DNA of 64,000 nucleotides from Caballeronia sp. SEWSISQ10-4 2 (lineage in GTDB: Bacteria > Pseudomonadota > Gammaproteobacteria > Burkholderiales > Burkholderiaceae). The notes beneath the pieces were generated by a model. It made no database searches. It saw only the letters and a list, made by a program, of their open reading frames with translations, and was not told the DNA's origin. The stretch covers positions 62,001 through 126,000 of the forward strand of contig NZ_JALPRJ010000003.1 of the NCBI RefSeq assembly GCF_030464885.1. Reading direction: 5' to 3'. The first letter of the stretch is position 1; each line of letters begins with the position of its first letter. The translations under genes were made by a program, and so were the position numbers. Below are positions 46,478-55,038 of this stretch, piece by piece.

Positions 46478-46974
46478 TCGACGCCTCCTTCGCTCCCTGT
46501 CAAGGGAACTCCTCGCGCAGTATCGAAGGCGTTCCAGGTGGCTCTCCGCCTCTGTTCGGAACGCATGATCGACAGGGTCTCCATTGAGGTTGCCACTCGA
46601 TATCCGCAGTATCTCTAGCCACTTTTTCGCCAGGACTGAAGACGGGCTAACCTCGAATTTAATCTGTTGCTCGCTTAAGGATGCCTAATCGTCACGCGGC
46701 TGGCATCAGCAATTACACCTATCTTTCTGGTCGGCATCAGAGATCGATATGGTTTGATCAGACGAGACCGTCGTGGCCGTACCTGTCCATGTCATCGACG
46801 CCGGCTGTAGCGATCAAACTGGCATGAGCGATTTGATGCGCTTCTCGACGTCGTCTACCCCGGCTCATCGGTCTGGTCCATGCCGACATAGGTGCCACGA
46901 CGCTGTGTCAGTCCCATGTTCATCGCTTAACTGCTCCGGATACGGAATATTTTTTTGATTCGGTCGTCAGTTTT
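46478..46974. other. Divergent regulatory interval (right arm)
   Basis: No gene. It matches the left-arm interval in blocks up to about 46735, then has unique DNA with TGGTTTGATCAGACGA (46750-46765), also present inverted at 38417-38432 upstream of the MDR operator. TTTTTTTGATT at about 46950 precedes the operator. Confidence 0.5.
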
Positions 46975-47016
46975 GTATCCGCTGATACATCGCACTGCGG
47001 AACCGGGAAATACAGT
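46975..47016 (+). promoter_or_regulatory. Conserved operator/promoter block of dioxygenase copy 3
   Basis: GTATCCGCTGATAC (46975-46988), then ATCGCACTGCGGAACCGGG and AAATACAGT. The palindrome is identical to that of copy 1 and ends 103 bases before the ATG. Confidence 0.72.
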
Positions 47017-47091
47017 GGTATTACGCGAACCACGCGAAGCATCGAATCGTGCAACGCGACAATATTCTAACCTCAAGATAAAGAGACTTTA

Positions 47092-48201
47092 ATGAACGAA
47101 ACAGCCTTGAGTCCGTACAACTCCGAGACACTGGACATCCGTTCCTCCAGTCCCGTTCCTGGCGGCCACGCCGCTTTGGGCGACGAGGTGACGGCGCATC
47201 TGCATCCGCAGGGCATTCCGTTGTTCATCATGCCTGTATCCAGGCGCCTCAAGTCGGATTTTGCAGCTTTTCATGCGTGGTTGGTCGACCATGAGGACGC
47301 CATCGAGAAACTGCTGCTCGAGTTCGGTGCAGTACGGTTCCGTGGATTTCCCGTCAAGGGGCCGGAGCAATTTCGCGATCTGATGTCGCATTATCCCGTC
47401 GCCACCATGGGGTACAAAGGGGGTGGAGGGGCGCGCGCCGCGATTACCGGTAGGGTGATGGAGGCGACGCGCATAAACAATGACCGCTTCATTCAGCTAC
47501 ATCACGAGATGTGCTATCAACGTCAATGGCCACTGAAGCTCGCGTTCTACTGCAACGTAACACCGAGTTCTGGCGGCGCCACCACAATTGGGGATATTCG
47601 CCGCTATGAGGCGAAGATTCCGCAGCGGATCCTCGACGAGGTGCGCAAGCGCGGTGTCCTCTATCGCCGCAATTTCCGCGACGGTCGTACGTCGACGGAA
47701 GGCTGGACTCGCGAGTTTCTTAACATGCACCGACCCTGGCAGGAAGCTTTCTTCACCGAAGACAAGACTGAGGTCGAATCCGCATGCGAAGCAGCGGGGC
47801 TGCAATGGCAATGGCTGGACGATGGTAGCCTGCAAACCGAAGCTCCCAAATCCGGTTTCGTTACCCATCCGGTGCTTGGCACGAGCCACTGGTTCAATCA
47901 GATCAACAACATGACCGGGTTGCCCATGGGTGATCGGCTTTGGCATAACACGCTGACGCCCGAGGACTATCGGCAAGGTAAGCGTTACCCCAATGAAGTT
48001 TTGTTTGGTGACGGCGGCAAAATTCCCGTTGAGGATGTCGAACTCCTGCGCCGGATCGATGGCGAAGTACTGGTCGACGAGCCTTGGGAGGCGGGCGAGA
48101 TCATGATCCTGGACAACATTCTGTGCACTCATGGCCGCACGCCTTTTGAGGGTAAGCGCGATACGCAGGTTCAACTTCTAGGGACCGGGAGCAATGAATA
48201 A
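47092..48201 (+). CDS. TauD/TfdA-like Fe(II)/2-oxoglutarate dioxygenase, copy 3
   Basis: A 369-residue paralogue with the complete motifs QLHHEMCYQRQWPLK and ILCTHGRTPFEGKRD. AAAGAG precedes ATG. It is the first gene of the only fully intact cassette: its last eight bases overlap the aldolase start, so translation is coupled, and the HD gene follows. Substrate unknown; TauD relatives act on sulphonates, phenoxyacids, carnitine precursors and phosphonates. Confidence 0.88.
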   Translation: MNETALSPYNSETLDIRSSSPVPGGHAALGDEVTAHLHPQGIPLFIMPVSRRLKSDFAAFHAWLVDHEDAIEKLLLEFGAVRFRGFPVKGPEQFRDLMSHYPVATMGYKGGGGARAAITGRVMEATRINNDRFIQLHHEMCYQRQWPLKLAFYCNVTPSSGGATTIGDIRRYEAKIPQRILDEVRKRGVLYRRNFRDGRTSTEGWTREFLNMHRPWQEAFFTEDKTEVESACEAAGLQWQWLDDGSLQTEAPKSGFVTHPVLGTSHWFNQINNMTGLPMGDRLWHNTLTPEDYRQGKRYPNEVLFGDGGKIPVEDVELLRRIDGEVLVDEPWEAGEIMILDNILCTHGRTPFEGKRDTQVQLLGTGSNE

Positions 48202-49030
48202 AACGCATGCAATCGGCGACGCATCAGCGCTGGACTGGCCAGGAGCTGGTCCACTAAATCAAGCTCAGGCGGTCGGCGCGGCAGACGACGACGCGGCCGC
48301 GCAGGAGTGGCGGGTACGGGTCGATCTCGCCGCCTGCTACAGACTGGTCGAGCTGTTCGGCTGGAGCGACCTGGTGGGGACGCATATTTCGGCCCGGGTA
48401 CCCGGGCACGATCACGCCTTCCTCATCAATCCGTTCGGTATGACCTTCGATGAGATTACCGCTACCAGTCTGATCAAGATCGATCTTGAGGGCAACGTGA
48501 TCGGCGAGTCGTCCTACTATGGCGTCAACAAGGCAGGGTTTGTGATCCACAGCGCGGTCCATCAGGTGCGTGATGACGCCAACTGCGTCATGCATCTGCA
48601 TACCGTCGACAGCATGGCGGTGTCGGCGCTTTCTGAGGGTTTGCTGCCTCTGAATCAGACGGCCATGCTCACGACAGGTGACCTCGCGCTACATGACTAT
48701 GAGGGGCCTGCCCTTCATCTGGACGAACGCGAACGGCTGCAGCGCGACCTGGGCGACAAGCATTTGATGCTTCTGCGCAATCACGGCACGCTGGCGGTAG
48801 GTGCGAGCGTCAGCGAAGCCTTCGTCCGCATGTTCATGCTGCAGCGCGCCTGCTCTGCACAGGTACGGACCTTGAGCATGGGCCGGCCGCTGCATGAAGT
48901 GTCAGCCGCGGCACGGGCCAGCACTGAAGCGATGGGGACCAGCGCAACAACGTTGAGCCGCTATGGGCAGTTGGCATGGCCGGCGCTGCTGCGCAAGCTA
49001 GACCGAGAGATGCCAGGTTACGACAGCTAG
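48194..49030 (+). CDS. Class II aldolase/adducin-family protein
   Basis: A 278-residue class II aldolase-fold protein. Proposed divalent-metal ligands are His134 and His136 (CVMHLHTVDSMAVSAL) and His197 (LLRNHGTLAVGASVSEAFVR), the standard HxH...H set. Relatives catalyse retro-aldol cleavage, epimerisation or decarboxylation of hydroxylated substrates (FucA, AraD, RhaD). The ATG overlaps the dioxygenase stop by eight bases and the HD gene follows after 175 bases. A role on the hydroxylated product of the dioxygenase is inferred. It is inactivated in cassette 1. Confidence 0.85.
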   Translation: MNKTHAIGDASALDWPGAGPLNQAQAVGAADDDAAAQEWRVRVDLAACYRLVELFGWSDLVGTHISARVPGHDHAFLINPFGMTFDEITATSLIKIDLEGNVIGESSYYGVNKAGFVIHSAVHQVRDDANCVMHLHTVDSMAVSALSEGLLPLNQTAMLTTGDLALHDYEGPALHLDERERLQRDLGDKHLMLLRNHGTLAVGASVSEAFVRMFMLQRACSAQVRTLSMGRPLHEVSAAARASTEAMGTSATTLSRYGQLAWPALLRKLDREMPGYDS

Positions 49031-49205
49031 GCCGCTGCAAACAGATCGACGATCGGGAAAGGGGTGCTGCGAGCGCAAGATGCGTGTAAGAATCTGGCAC
49101 GCGCTACACGTTCCTTCCCGGTGAACGTGACCGACATAATTTAGAGCCACATATCGATTGGGCTGCGAATTCTTCGCAGGTGAAGAAACATTTAGGAGAC
49201 AGGAC

Positions 49206-49793
49206 GTGACTGCACAAGCCACCTTTGCACATATCGGCAAAAGCACGCCCGAAGACTGGGCTGCCATCCTCGGAGAACTCAGACCTTATGCCGCCACACT
49301 TGCGGACCGTGTACTCGACCATCTGAAGGTGCTCGAAGATGATTGGGGGGGCTTGCCTGTCGCTCGCCTCACGCATTGCCTGCAAACAGCGACACTGGCG
49401 CATCGGGACGGACGCGACGAAGAATACGTGGTCTGTGCGCTGCTGCACGACATCGGCGACACCCTCGGCAGCTATAACCATCCCGACATCGCTGCGGCCA
49501 TGCTTAAACCATTCGTCAGCCCGGAAAATGTCTGGATGGTACAGCATCATGGCGTCTTTCAAGGTTACTACTTCTTCCAAAATATAGGCCTCGACCCAAA
49601 CATGCGTGAGCAGTTTCGCGATCAGCCGGAACTGTTCGAGCGTACCGCCGAGTTTTGTGAAAAATACGATGCGCCGGCATTCGATAAAGATTACGACACG
49701 TTGTCGCTGTCGTTCTTCGAGCCGATGGTTCGACGCGTGTTCGCCAAGCCGCGTCATTCCATGTACGATAAAATGTTTCGTCCCGCTGAATGA
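49206..49793 (+). CDS. HD-domain protein, probable mixed-valent diiron oxygenase (PhnZ/TmpB-like), copy 2
   Basis: A 195-residue twin of 29476-30063 with all ligand motifs kept (THCLQTATLAHRDGRDEEYV, LLHDIGDTLGSYNHPDIAA, QHHGVFQGYYFF, FDKDYD). It starts with GTG at 49206, preceded by AGGAGA; an ATG further upstream in frame is not conserved in copy 1 and is rejected. Strong conservation of both copies, while the aldolase of cassette 1 has decayed, suggests selection on the dioxygenase/HD pair. Confidence 0.75.
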   Translation: MTAQATFAHIGKSTPEDWAAILGELRPYAATLADRVLDHLKVLEDDWGGLPVARLTHCLQTATLAHRDGRDEEYVVCALLHDIGDTLGSYNHPDIAAAMLKPFVSPENVWMVQHHGVFQGYYFFQNIGLDPNMREQFRDQPELFERTAEFCEKYDAPAFDKDYDTLSLSFFEPMVRRVFAKPRHSMYDKMFRPAE

Positions 49794-50566
49794 GTGTCAG
49801 CGACCGCGCGGGGACTGTCGCACGTGGTGCAGGCTAGTCCTTTATCCCTGCAACGTACGACGGAATAAAGCGGCCCGCGAACGGCGTCGTGCGATGAGGA
49901 TTCCGAAATGCAACCATCCCAGCGCACTGAGCCGCGACTGGCGTTCAGAACGAATCGCCGATGTAGCATCGCGGCAGCTTGCGCGGACGTACGCCCTGTC
50001 ATAGTTCGTGGTACGCCCTGTCATAGTTCGTAGCAACTCCGCGTCTGTGCGGAATTAGACACAGGAGGCTGGGTTGGACACGATGCCTGATGGACTAGAA
50101 ACGGAGGCGCAACCGACCACAGAGAAGCAATCTTCCGCCATTGGCATGGCCGAGGCCTATCCGGACGCAGGTGTCGACTTCCGAAGTTAGTTTGGCGTAG
50201 AAAAAGGTTGCATCTTTCTATTTGCAAGGCCCCTTCTGCGACGCTCATCCGCCTCTCCCCCAACTCCCTTCCCGCCGATTCGGCCGCGCGTTGTGCACAT
50301 TCGTCACGACACGGCGCCGGCCGTCAAAAAATTGATCTTCTCGCGCGGCTTATTCCGACGCAATTGGACGAAACAACGAATGCTAACGAGCAAATTTATC
50401 GGCGAATTTCTTCTCAAAATACTTTTATGCTCAACGACGTCTTCATGATCGGTTCTAATATGCCCGGATTGATTGCCGTATTACGAACAAAAGATCGGGG
50501 AACTGTCTCAATATATTGAATTCGAGAGTACTCAGTTTCCTCTTGTTTCCTCATGCCACTACTATG
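49794..50566. other. 773-bp interval before the IS element
   Basis: No supported gene. It contains a 22-bp tandem repeat at 49989-50031. Open frames on both strands lack motifs. The ancestral interval between HD gene and porin was probably shorter (339 bases in cassette 1), so extra DNA was gained here as well as the IS. Confidence 0.45.
49989..50031. repeat. Tandem repeat, two copies of about 22 bp
   Basis: The 21-base unit beginning GTACGCCCTGTCATAG occurs at 49989-50009 and 50011-50031, identical in both copies and separated by one base. The function is unknown; replication slippage would explain it. Confidence 0.8.
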
Positions 50567-50576
50567 GTTCTAACAC

Positions 50577-52101
50577 GAATGGCACTTACTTAAGCCCGTG
50601 GCGCGTGCCCATATTTTCGGACGCGCTCGCGTGCGATGTGACGAGGCTCTTTCAGCCATGGGTAAGACTTCGGCCTTCGTTTTCGCATTCGTGGTTCGAT
50701 GCGACCGGGACGATTCCCAACGCAAGACTGCGCGATCAGGTTGAACAGGAGACTCTGGTCGTGGGTTGCTGCCAGACCTCGGGCCAGCCATTCAGTCCAT
50801 AACTGCACGGTGTGTTTGAAACTCAGTATTCTCGGATCGGTGGCATAGTGGCTCGCGGCCTGAGCCATCAGCAACCGAATCACGTTATAGGCCAGCAGAT
50901 GAACCCAGATCTCCTTCTCGTTCATGTGGGCAGTCTGGCAATGCAGTACGTCCATACCCATCGTCGTCTTGATGTTACGTAGATCCAGTTCCACGTTCCA
51001 ACGCCTGGCGTACAACTGCGAGAGCTCCTGTTTGCTGGTCTTGCGTGCATCAAGCATCGTGGTGACCAGCACCCGGTGATGCAGCCTGGACTCGCGCACC
51101 ACCAGTTCATCGGGGAAGGCCTGGTACTGCTCACGCGTCATCCAGTCGGGCCGCTGTCGGGGTTTGGGCCACGTCACAATGTGATCGCGCATGCCCAGCG
51201 ACTTGCCTCGCCGAAAGTCGGTGCGGCGCGCCCCATGCTGTTCCATCACGACATCCACTCCGGCGGCGATCATTGAGGCCATCAGAAAGTAGTGGCAATA
51301 CAAGGCATCTGCGACGATCACATCACCTTTGCGAAACGTATCTTGCAGCATGCGAAACGCCGTCAGCTCCCCGCTGCCTTTGCCCGCGTACGTTCCGACA
51401 CTCGCCTCCAGCACTGCGCCGCTTGCCAGACAGATCACCGCAACCAGATAGGCTAACGGAAATCCCACTCCTTCAGCCTGAGAACTGGACTGCGGGAAGC
51501 GGGCCTGGTTCGACGGCGTATCGGGCATCGAGATCCCTGTTCCGTCAACCAGCTTGACCGGGCGCCCGCGCCACGTCCAGGCCGCTCTGGCCTGCTCGTG
51601 CAGTTGACGTCCTGTCTCGCGCGTCAACTCCCGCACCATCGTCAGAGGCAGTCTCTGGCGAGCGCGGCAGTAGCCTCCCGTACGCACACTCATGGGTCGC
51701 AGCCCGTCGGCAGCTCGCTGCGCAGCCCACCCGTTGACCGCCTTCTGACAGGAGGCGTCCTCTTCCAGCCCTGGCGCATGAACATCGACAGTGTCACCGT
51801 CGGCGGATACAGCCGTTCCCGATGTTCTGGCAAATGTGCTTCCGTTATGTCCAACAGCTCCGGGCTCGTCAGTATGTTGAAGTAGTCAACCGCCTGGGCC
51901 CTGCGTGCCCGGCTTTGAACGCCGCCTAGTGTTTGCCTGTGATGACTTCGTGCATTACGATCCATGGTGGCTGGTCCTTGGAATGAGACGGGTGTTTGCC
52001 TGGTAACAACCATCCTACAATCCCTGGATCAGCCTCCTCCGTTTCTCTTCAAATACTTACCCGCGTCTTCTCCTCCATGCTGGCTTAAGTAAGTGCCATT
52101 C
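50577..52101. mobile_element. IS4-family insertion sequence, structurally complete
   Basis: A 1525-bp element bounded by perfect 20-bp inverted repeats, GAATGGCACTTACTTAAGCC (50577-50596) and its complement (52082-52101). The host sequence GTTCTAACAC is directly repeated on both sides (50567-50576 and 52102-52111), a 10-bp target duplication in the range known for IS4. It lies between the HD gene and the convergent porin. The identical target repeats suggest a fairly recent insertion. Confidence 0.92.
50590..52013 (-). pseudogene. IS4-family transposase, frameshifted
   Basis: Two frames make one transposase. The N-terminal part (52013 down to about 51770) ends LYPPTVTLSMFMRQ. A missing base then shifts the frame (CAGGGCTGG where CAGGCGCTGG would continue as QALEED), and a second frame from 51693 to 50590 carries the catalytic core. 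The core has Asp in VKLVDGTGISMPD, Asp in DVIVADALYCHYF and the IS4 signature YARRWNVELDLRNIK (Y-x2-R-x3-E-x6-K). Programmed frameshifting is not usual in IS4, so the copy is probably inactive unless complemented. Confidence 0.85.
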
Positions 52102-52139
52102 GTTCTAACACCCCTACGATACCCGATAGCGTTCCGCTG

Positions 52140-52168
52140 AAAACGAGCGACCATGGCAGCCGCTCGCT
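52140..52168 (-). terminator. Rho-independent terminator of the porin gene
   Basis: Read on the minus strand, CGAGCG, an 11-base loop region, CGCTCG, then TTTTC. The stem lies at 52144-52149 and 52161-52166, about 20 bases past the porin stop. Confidence 0.6.
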
Positions 52169-52186
52169 GTCTCATTGCGAAGTTGG

Positions 52187-53401
52187 CTAAAATTTTACGC
52201 GCATACCAAGTCGGACGAGTGCAGCGTGATTTCCCGCCGCTGCAGTTACGCTGGTAATACTGGCAACCGCCACTTGTCCAGTCGAGTCCACACCGGTTGC
52301 CTTCTGATAGACACCGAGAATATAAACGTCGGTACGCGTCGAGAGAGAGTAGTCAGCACCTAACGCAAACTGATGGTACCTGGCCCCGGCGTCGTGAACC
52401 GTAGCAAGGGTGCTGCTGACGTCGCTGCCTCTCGTGTAATCATAGGCAACACCGAACACCAACGCGGGTGTCATTTGATATTTCCCGCTCACTTCGGCAT
52501 TGTTGAACGTGGCAGTCCCAGCGTAGCCGAGTGGATTCGGTCCCGACGTTGCCGTATCTCCGAGATTCATGAACTTGATGTTGGAGTATGTCGCGCCGAC
52601 GGTGGCGGCGCCAAATGCGTATGATCCACCCGTCGCGATCACCTGATAGGTGTGCGCCGATGCATAGCCGGAGAAGACCGGATTGGTGGATGGTGACATG
52701 TTATTAACCGTCACACCGCCGCCGCTCGGGTTATCGCCAAAGAACGAGTTATTCGGATTGCGGACGTTCAAATAGCCCACGCCGAACGCGACTGGTCCAT
52801 TCGTATATGCTGCGGCCAACGAAAAGACCTGATTGCGCGAAATCGATCCAGGCTGACCGCCCAAGCTATACAAGCCATCAAAAATCAACCCGCCATAGCT
52901 CGCACTGCTGTATTTGATTGAATTGTTCGTCCGAACAGAGTTATTCAAATTGTCCAGATCGCCAGGGTGAGAACCGCGATGACTCGCCCATTGTTCAGCT
53001 GCTCCGAAGGGTGAGACGAGATCCACCAAAGTGTCATATTGTCGACCCAGTGTAATGGATCCATAACCTGTGCTCGAGAGACCGACGAACGCTTGTCGAC
53101 CAAACTCAGCGCCGCCCTGATTCAACTTGCCTGTATTGATCTCAAACCCATTTTCCAATACAAATATCGCCTTCAATCCGGCGCCCAAATCTTCAGCGCC
53201 TCGCAATCCCCATCGCGAACCTTGAAGGCCACTTGTCGCATCCAGTTGGTACAGTGCTTTGCCCTCTCCGGGGGCTGTTTTGACATTGCTGACCGCCTCA
53301 AAACTCTCATCGATAAGACCGTACAGGGTGACACTACTTTGAGCGTTGGCCACGTTCGCAAATGCACCTATGGCTACAATCATGCCAAATGACCTTTTCA
53401 T
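52187..53401 (-). CDS. Outer-membrane porin (Gram-negative trimeric, OmpC-like)
   Basis: A 404-residue porin: signal peptide MKRSFGMIVAIGAFANVANA with cleavage before QSSVTLYGLIDESFE, alternating beta-barrel strands, and a C-terminal RLGMRVKF ending in Phe for Bam recognition. The type is common in Burkholderiales. GGAGA precedes the ATG at 53401. It converges with the dioxygenase cassette, and a 3' remnant of a paralogue sits at the same place after cassette 1. It may be the uptake channel for the cassette substrate (inference from the repeated linkage). Confidence 0.92.
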   Translation of the reverse strand: MKRSFGMIVAIGAFANVANAQSSVTLYGLIDESFEAVSNVKTAPGEGKALYQLDATSGLQGSRWGLRGAEDLGAGLKAIFVLENGFEINTGKLNQGGAEFGRQAFVGLSSTGYGSITLGRQYDTLVDLVSPFGAAEQWASHRGSHPGDLDNLNNSVRTNNSIKYSSASYGGLIFDGLYSLGGQPGSISRNQVFSLAAAYTNGPVAFGVGYLNVRNPNNSFFGDNPSGGGVTVNNMSPSTNPVFSGYASAHTYQVIATGGSYAFGAATVGATYSNIKFMNLGDTATSGPNPLGYAGTATFNNAEVSGKYQMTPALVFGVAYDYTRGSDVSSTLATVHDAGARYHQFALGADYSLSTRTDVYILGVYQKATGVDSTGQVAVASITSVTAAAGNHAALVRLGMRVKF

Positions 53402-53734
53402 ATTACGAGTCTCCAATTATTTAGTATTACTAATTTAAAATGATGATAGCAATCTTGACTACGATGTCACTCGACCCACGAAAATCGAAGAACCGCCCGG
53501 AGCTCCCGGTACATCACTCCCGGAACGCGACGATCAGAACCCGTGCTCGAAGCCAACGCCAGTCTGGGTCGTAGATCTGGCGCCTCATCGCTTCGGGGAG
53601 TGCAGGTATCCAAAGCTGAGCCGAACGTATTGAAACGTTCGCCATCGATAAGGCCCAAGAGGTTGCCGGCAGCCAACCAACCATTAGCACGGCAAAGTCC
53701 AGTCGCTGTCGGCACGATCCCACGGGCCGGGGTA
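53402..53734. other. 333-bp interval upstream of the porin
   Basis: It holds the AT-rich porin promoter region (53402-53465) and decayed DNA to the thiolase stop. A minus-strand frame there (RRQIYDPDWRWLRARVLIVA) has no start or motif; I assign nothing. Confidence 0.5.
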
Positions 53735-54937
53735 TCAAAAAATTTCGAACAGGCCGGCGGCGCCCATGCCGCCACCGACGCACATGGTGACCACGCCGTA
53801 CTTAGCGCTACGCCGCTTGGCCTCAATCAGGAGATGACCTGTCGTTCGGGCACCCGTCATGCCATAGGGATGGCCGATCGAGATGGCGCCGCCCGACACA
53901 TTGAGCAGTTCGTTAGGGATCCCCAGCCTGTCACGGCAATAGAGCAACTGGCTCGCGAACGCCTCATTGAGTTCCCAGATTCCAATGTCGTCAATGGTCA
54001 GGCCATGCTGCTTTAACAGCTTGGGTACGGCAAAAACTGGACCGATTCCCATCTCTTCAGGCGAGCAACCTGCGACGGCCATGCCGCGATAGGCACCGAG
54101 AGGCGTAAGACCTCGGCGCTCGGCCAGCTTTGCGTCCATAAGCACGACCGCCGACGCTCCGTCAGAGAGTTGGCTAGCGTTGCCGGCTGTTATGTTCCTG
54201 CCTTCCTTGGCGAAGTCGCCGCCCTTCCACACAGGCTGAAGCCGCTGAAGATCGCCAAGTGTTGTCTGTGGACGATTGCCCTCGTCAGCTGACAGGGTCA
54301 CCTCCCGAAAGCTCTGGGCACCGGTCCCCTTGTCCACCACCAGCATGGTAGTGGTCATTGGTACGATTTCCAGATCAAATCGGCCTTCCGCCTGAGCCTG
54401 CGCCGTGCGTTGCTGGGATTGGAGCGCATACTGGTCCTGAGATTCGCGGCTAACCTTATAGCGCTCGGCGACGACCTCGGCGGTCTCGATCATCGTGACA
54501 TACATTCCCGGAGTCGCGATCAGCAATTCAGGATCCTGCGCACGGAAAGTGTTCATATGCTCGTTCTGCACGAGCGAGATCGATTCGACGCCGCCACCAA
54601 CTACGACGCTCATACCGTCCACTATGATCTGCTTTGCTGTTGTCGCAATCGCCATAAGGCCTGACGAACACTGCCGATCCATGGACTGTGCGGAGACCGT
54701 ACTTGGTAGTCCAGCACGCAGCCCGGACTGCCGAGCGATGTTATACCCCGTTGCCCCCTGCTGCATGGCAGCGCCCATAACTATGTCATCGACCTCTTCG
54801 CCCGCTACGTTGGCGCGTCCCACGGCATGGGCGATGGCGTGGCCACCGAGCATCTGAGCCTGGGTATTGTTGAAGGCGCCGCGATATGCCTTTCCGATCG
54901 CGGTACGGGCCGTTGATACAATTACTGCTTCGCGCAT
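53735..54937 (-). CDS. Acetyl-CoA C-acyltransferase (thiolase)
   Basis: A 400-residue thiolase with nucleophilic Cys in [20 protein letters not shown] (about 85-104), [20 protein letters not shown] and [18 protein letters not shown] at 54937 follows AAGGAG at 7 bases, better than an upstream in-frame start. It is the last gene of the second CoA operon, after an alpha-methylacyl-CoA racemase, and should release acetyl- or propionyl-CoA. Confidence 0.93.
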   Translation of the reverse strand: MREAVIVSTARTAIGKAYRGAFNNTQAQMLGGHAIAHAVGRANVAGEEVDDIVMGAAMQQGATGYNIARQSGLRAGLPSTVSAQSMDRQCSSGLMAIATTAKQIIVDGMSVVVGGGVESISLVQNEHMNTFRAQDPELLIATPGMYVTMIETAEVVAERYKVSRESQDQYALQSQQRTAQAQAEGRFDLEIVPMTTTMLVVDKGTGAQSFREVTLSADEGNRPQTTLGDLQRLQPVWKGGDFAKEGRNITAGNASQLSDGASAVVLMDAKLAERRGLTPLGAYRGMAVAGCSPEEMGIGPVFAVPKLLKQHGLTIDDIGIWELNEAFASQLLYCRDRLGIPNELLNVSGGAISIGHPYGMTGARTTGHLLIEAKRRSAKYGVVTMCVGGGMGAAGLFEIF

Positions 54938-55038
54938 ATGGATCTCCTTCGGGCAGAATCCACCCGTCACCAAATGGGTTTCACAGGGTCGCCGCTACGG
55001 TGATGTTTCGGAGCGCCGACGTCACACGAATTTCGTAT

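Larger units (their letters stand above)
45470..48201. repeat. Large inverted duplication, right arm
   Basis: Mirror partner of 40615-43300: about 130 bases shared with 43090-43230, then Crp/Fnr copy 2 (minus), the conserved divergent interval, the operator block and dioxygenase copy 3 (plus). About 200 bases around 46735-46930 have no counterpart in the left arm. Confidence 0.8.

Noticed and set aside
51690..52013. N-terminal transposase frame considered as a separate small gene.
   Set aside because: It is the first part of the IS4 transposase, cut by a one-base deletion, so it was merged with 50590-51693.
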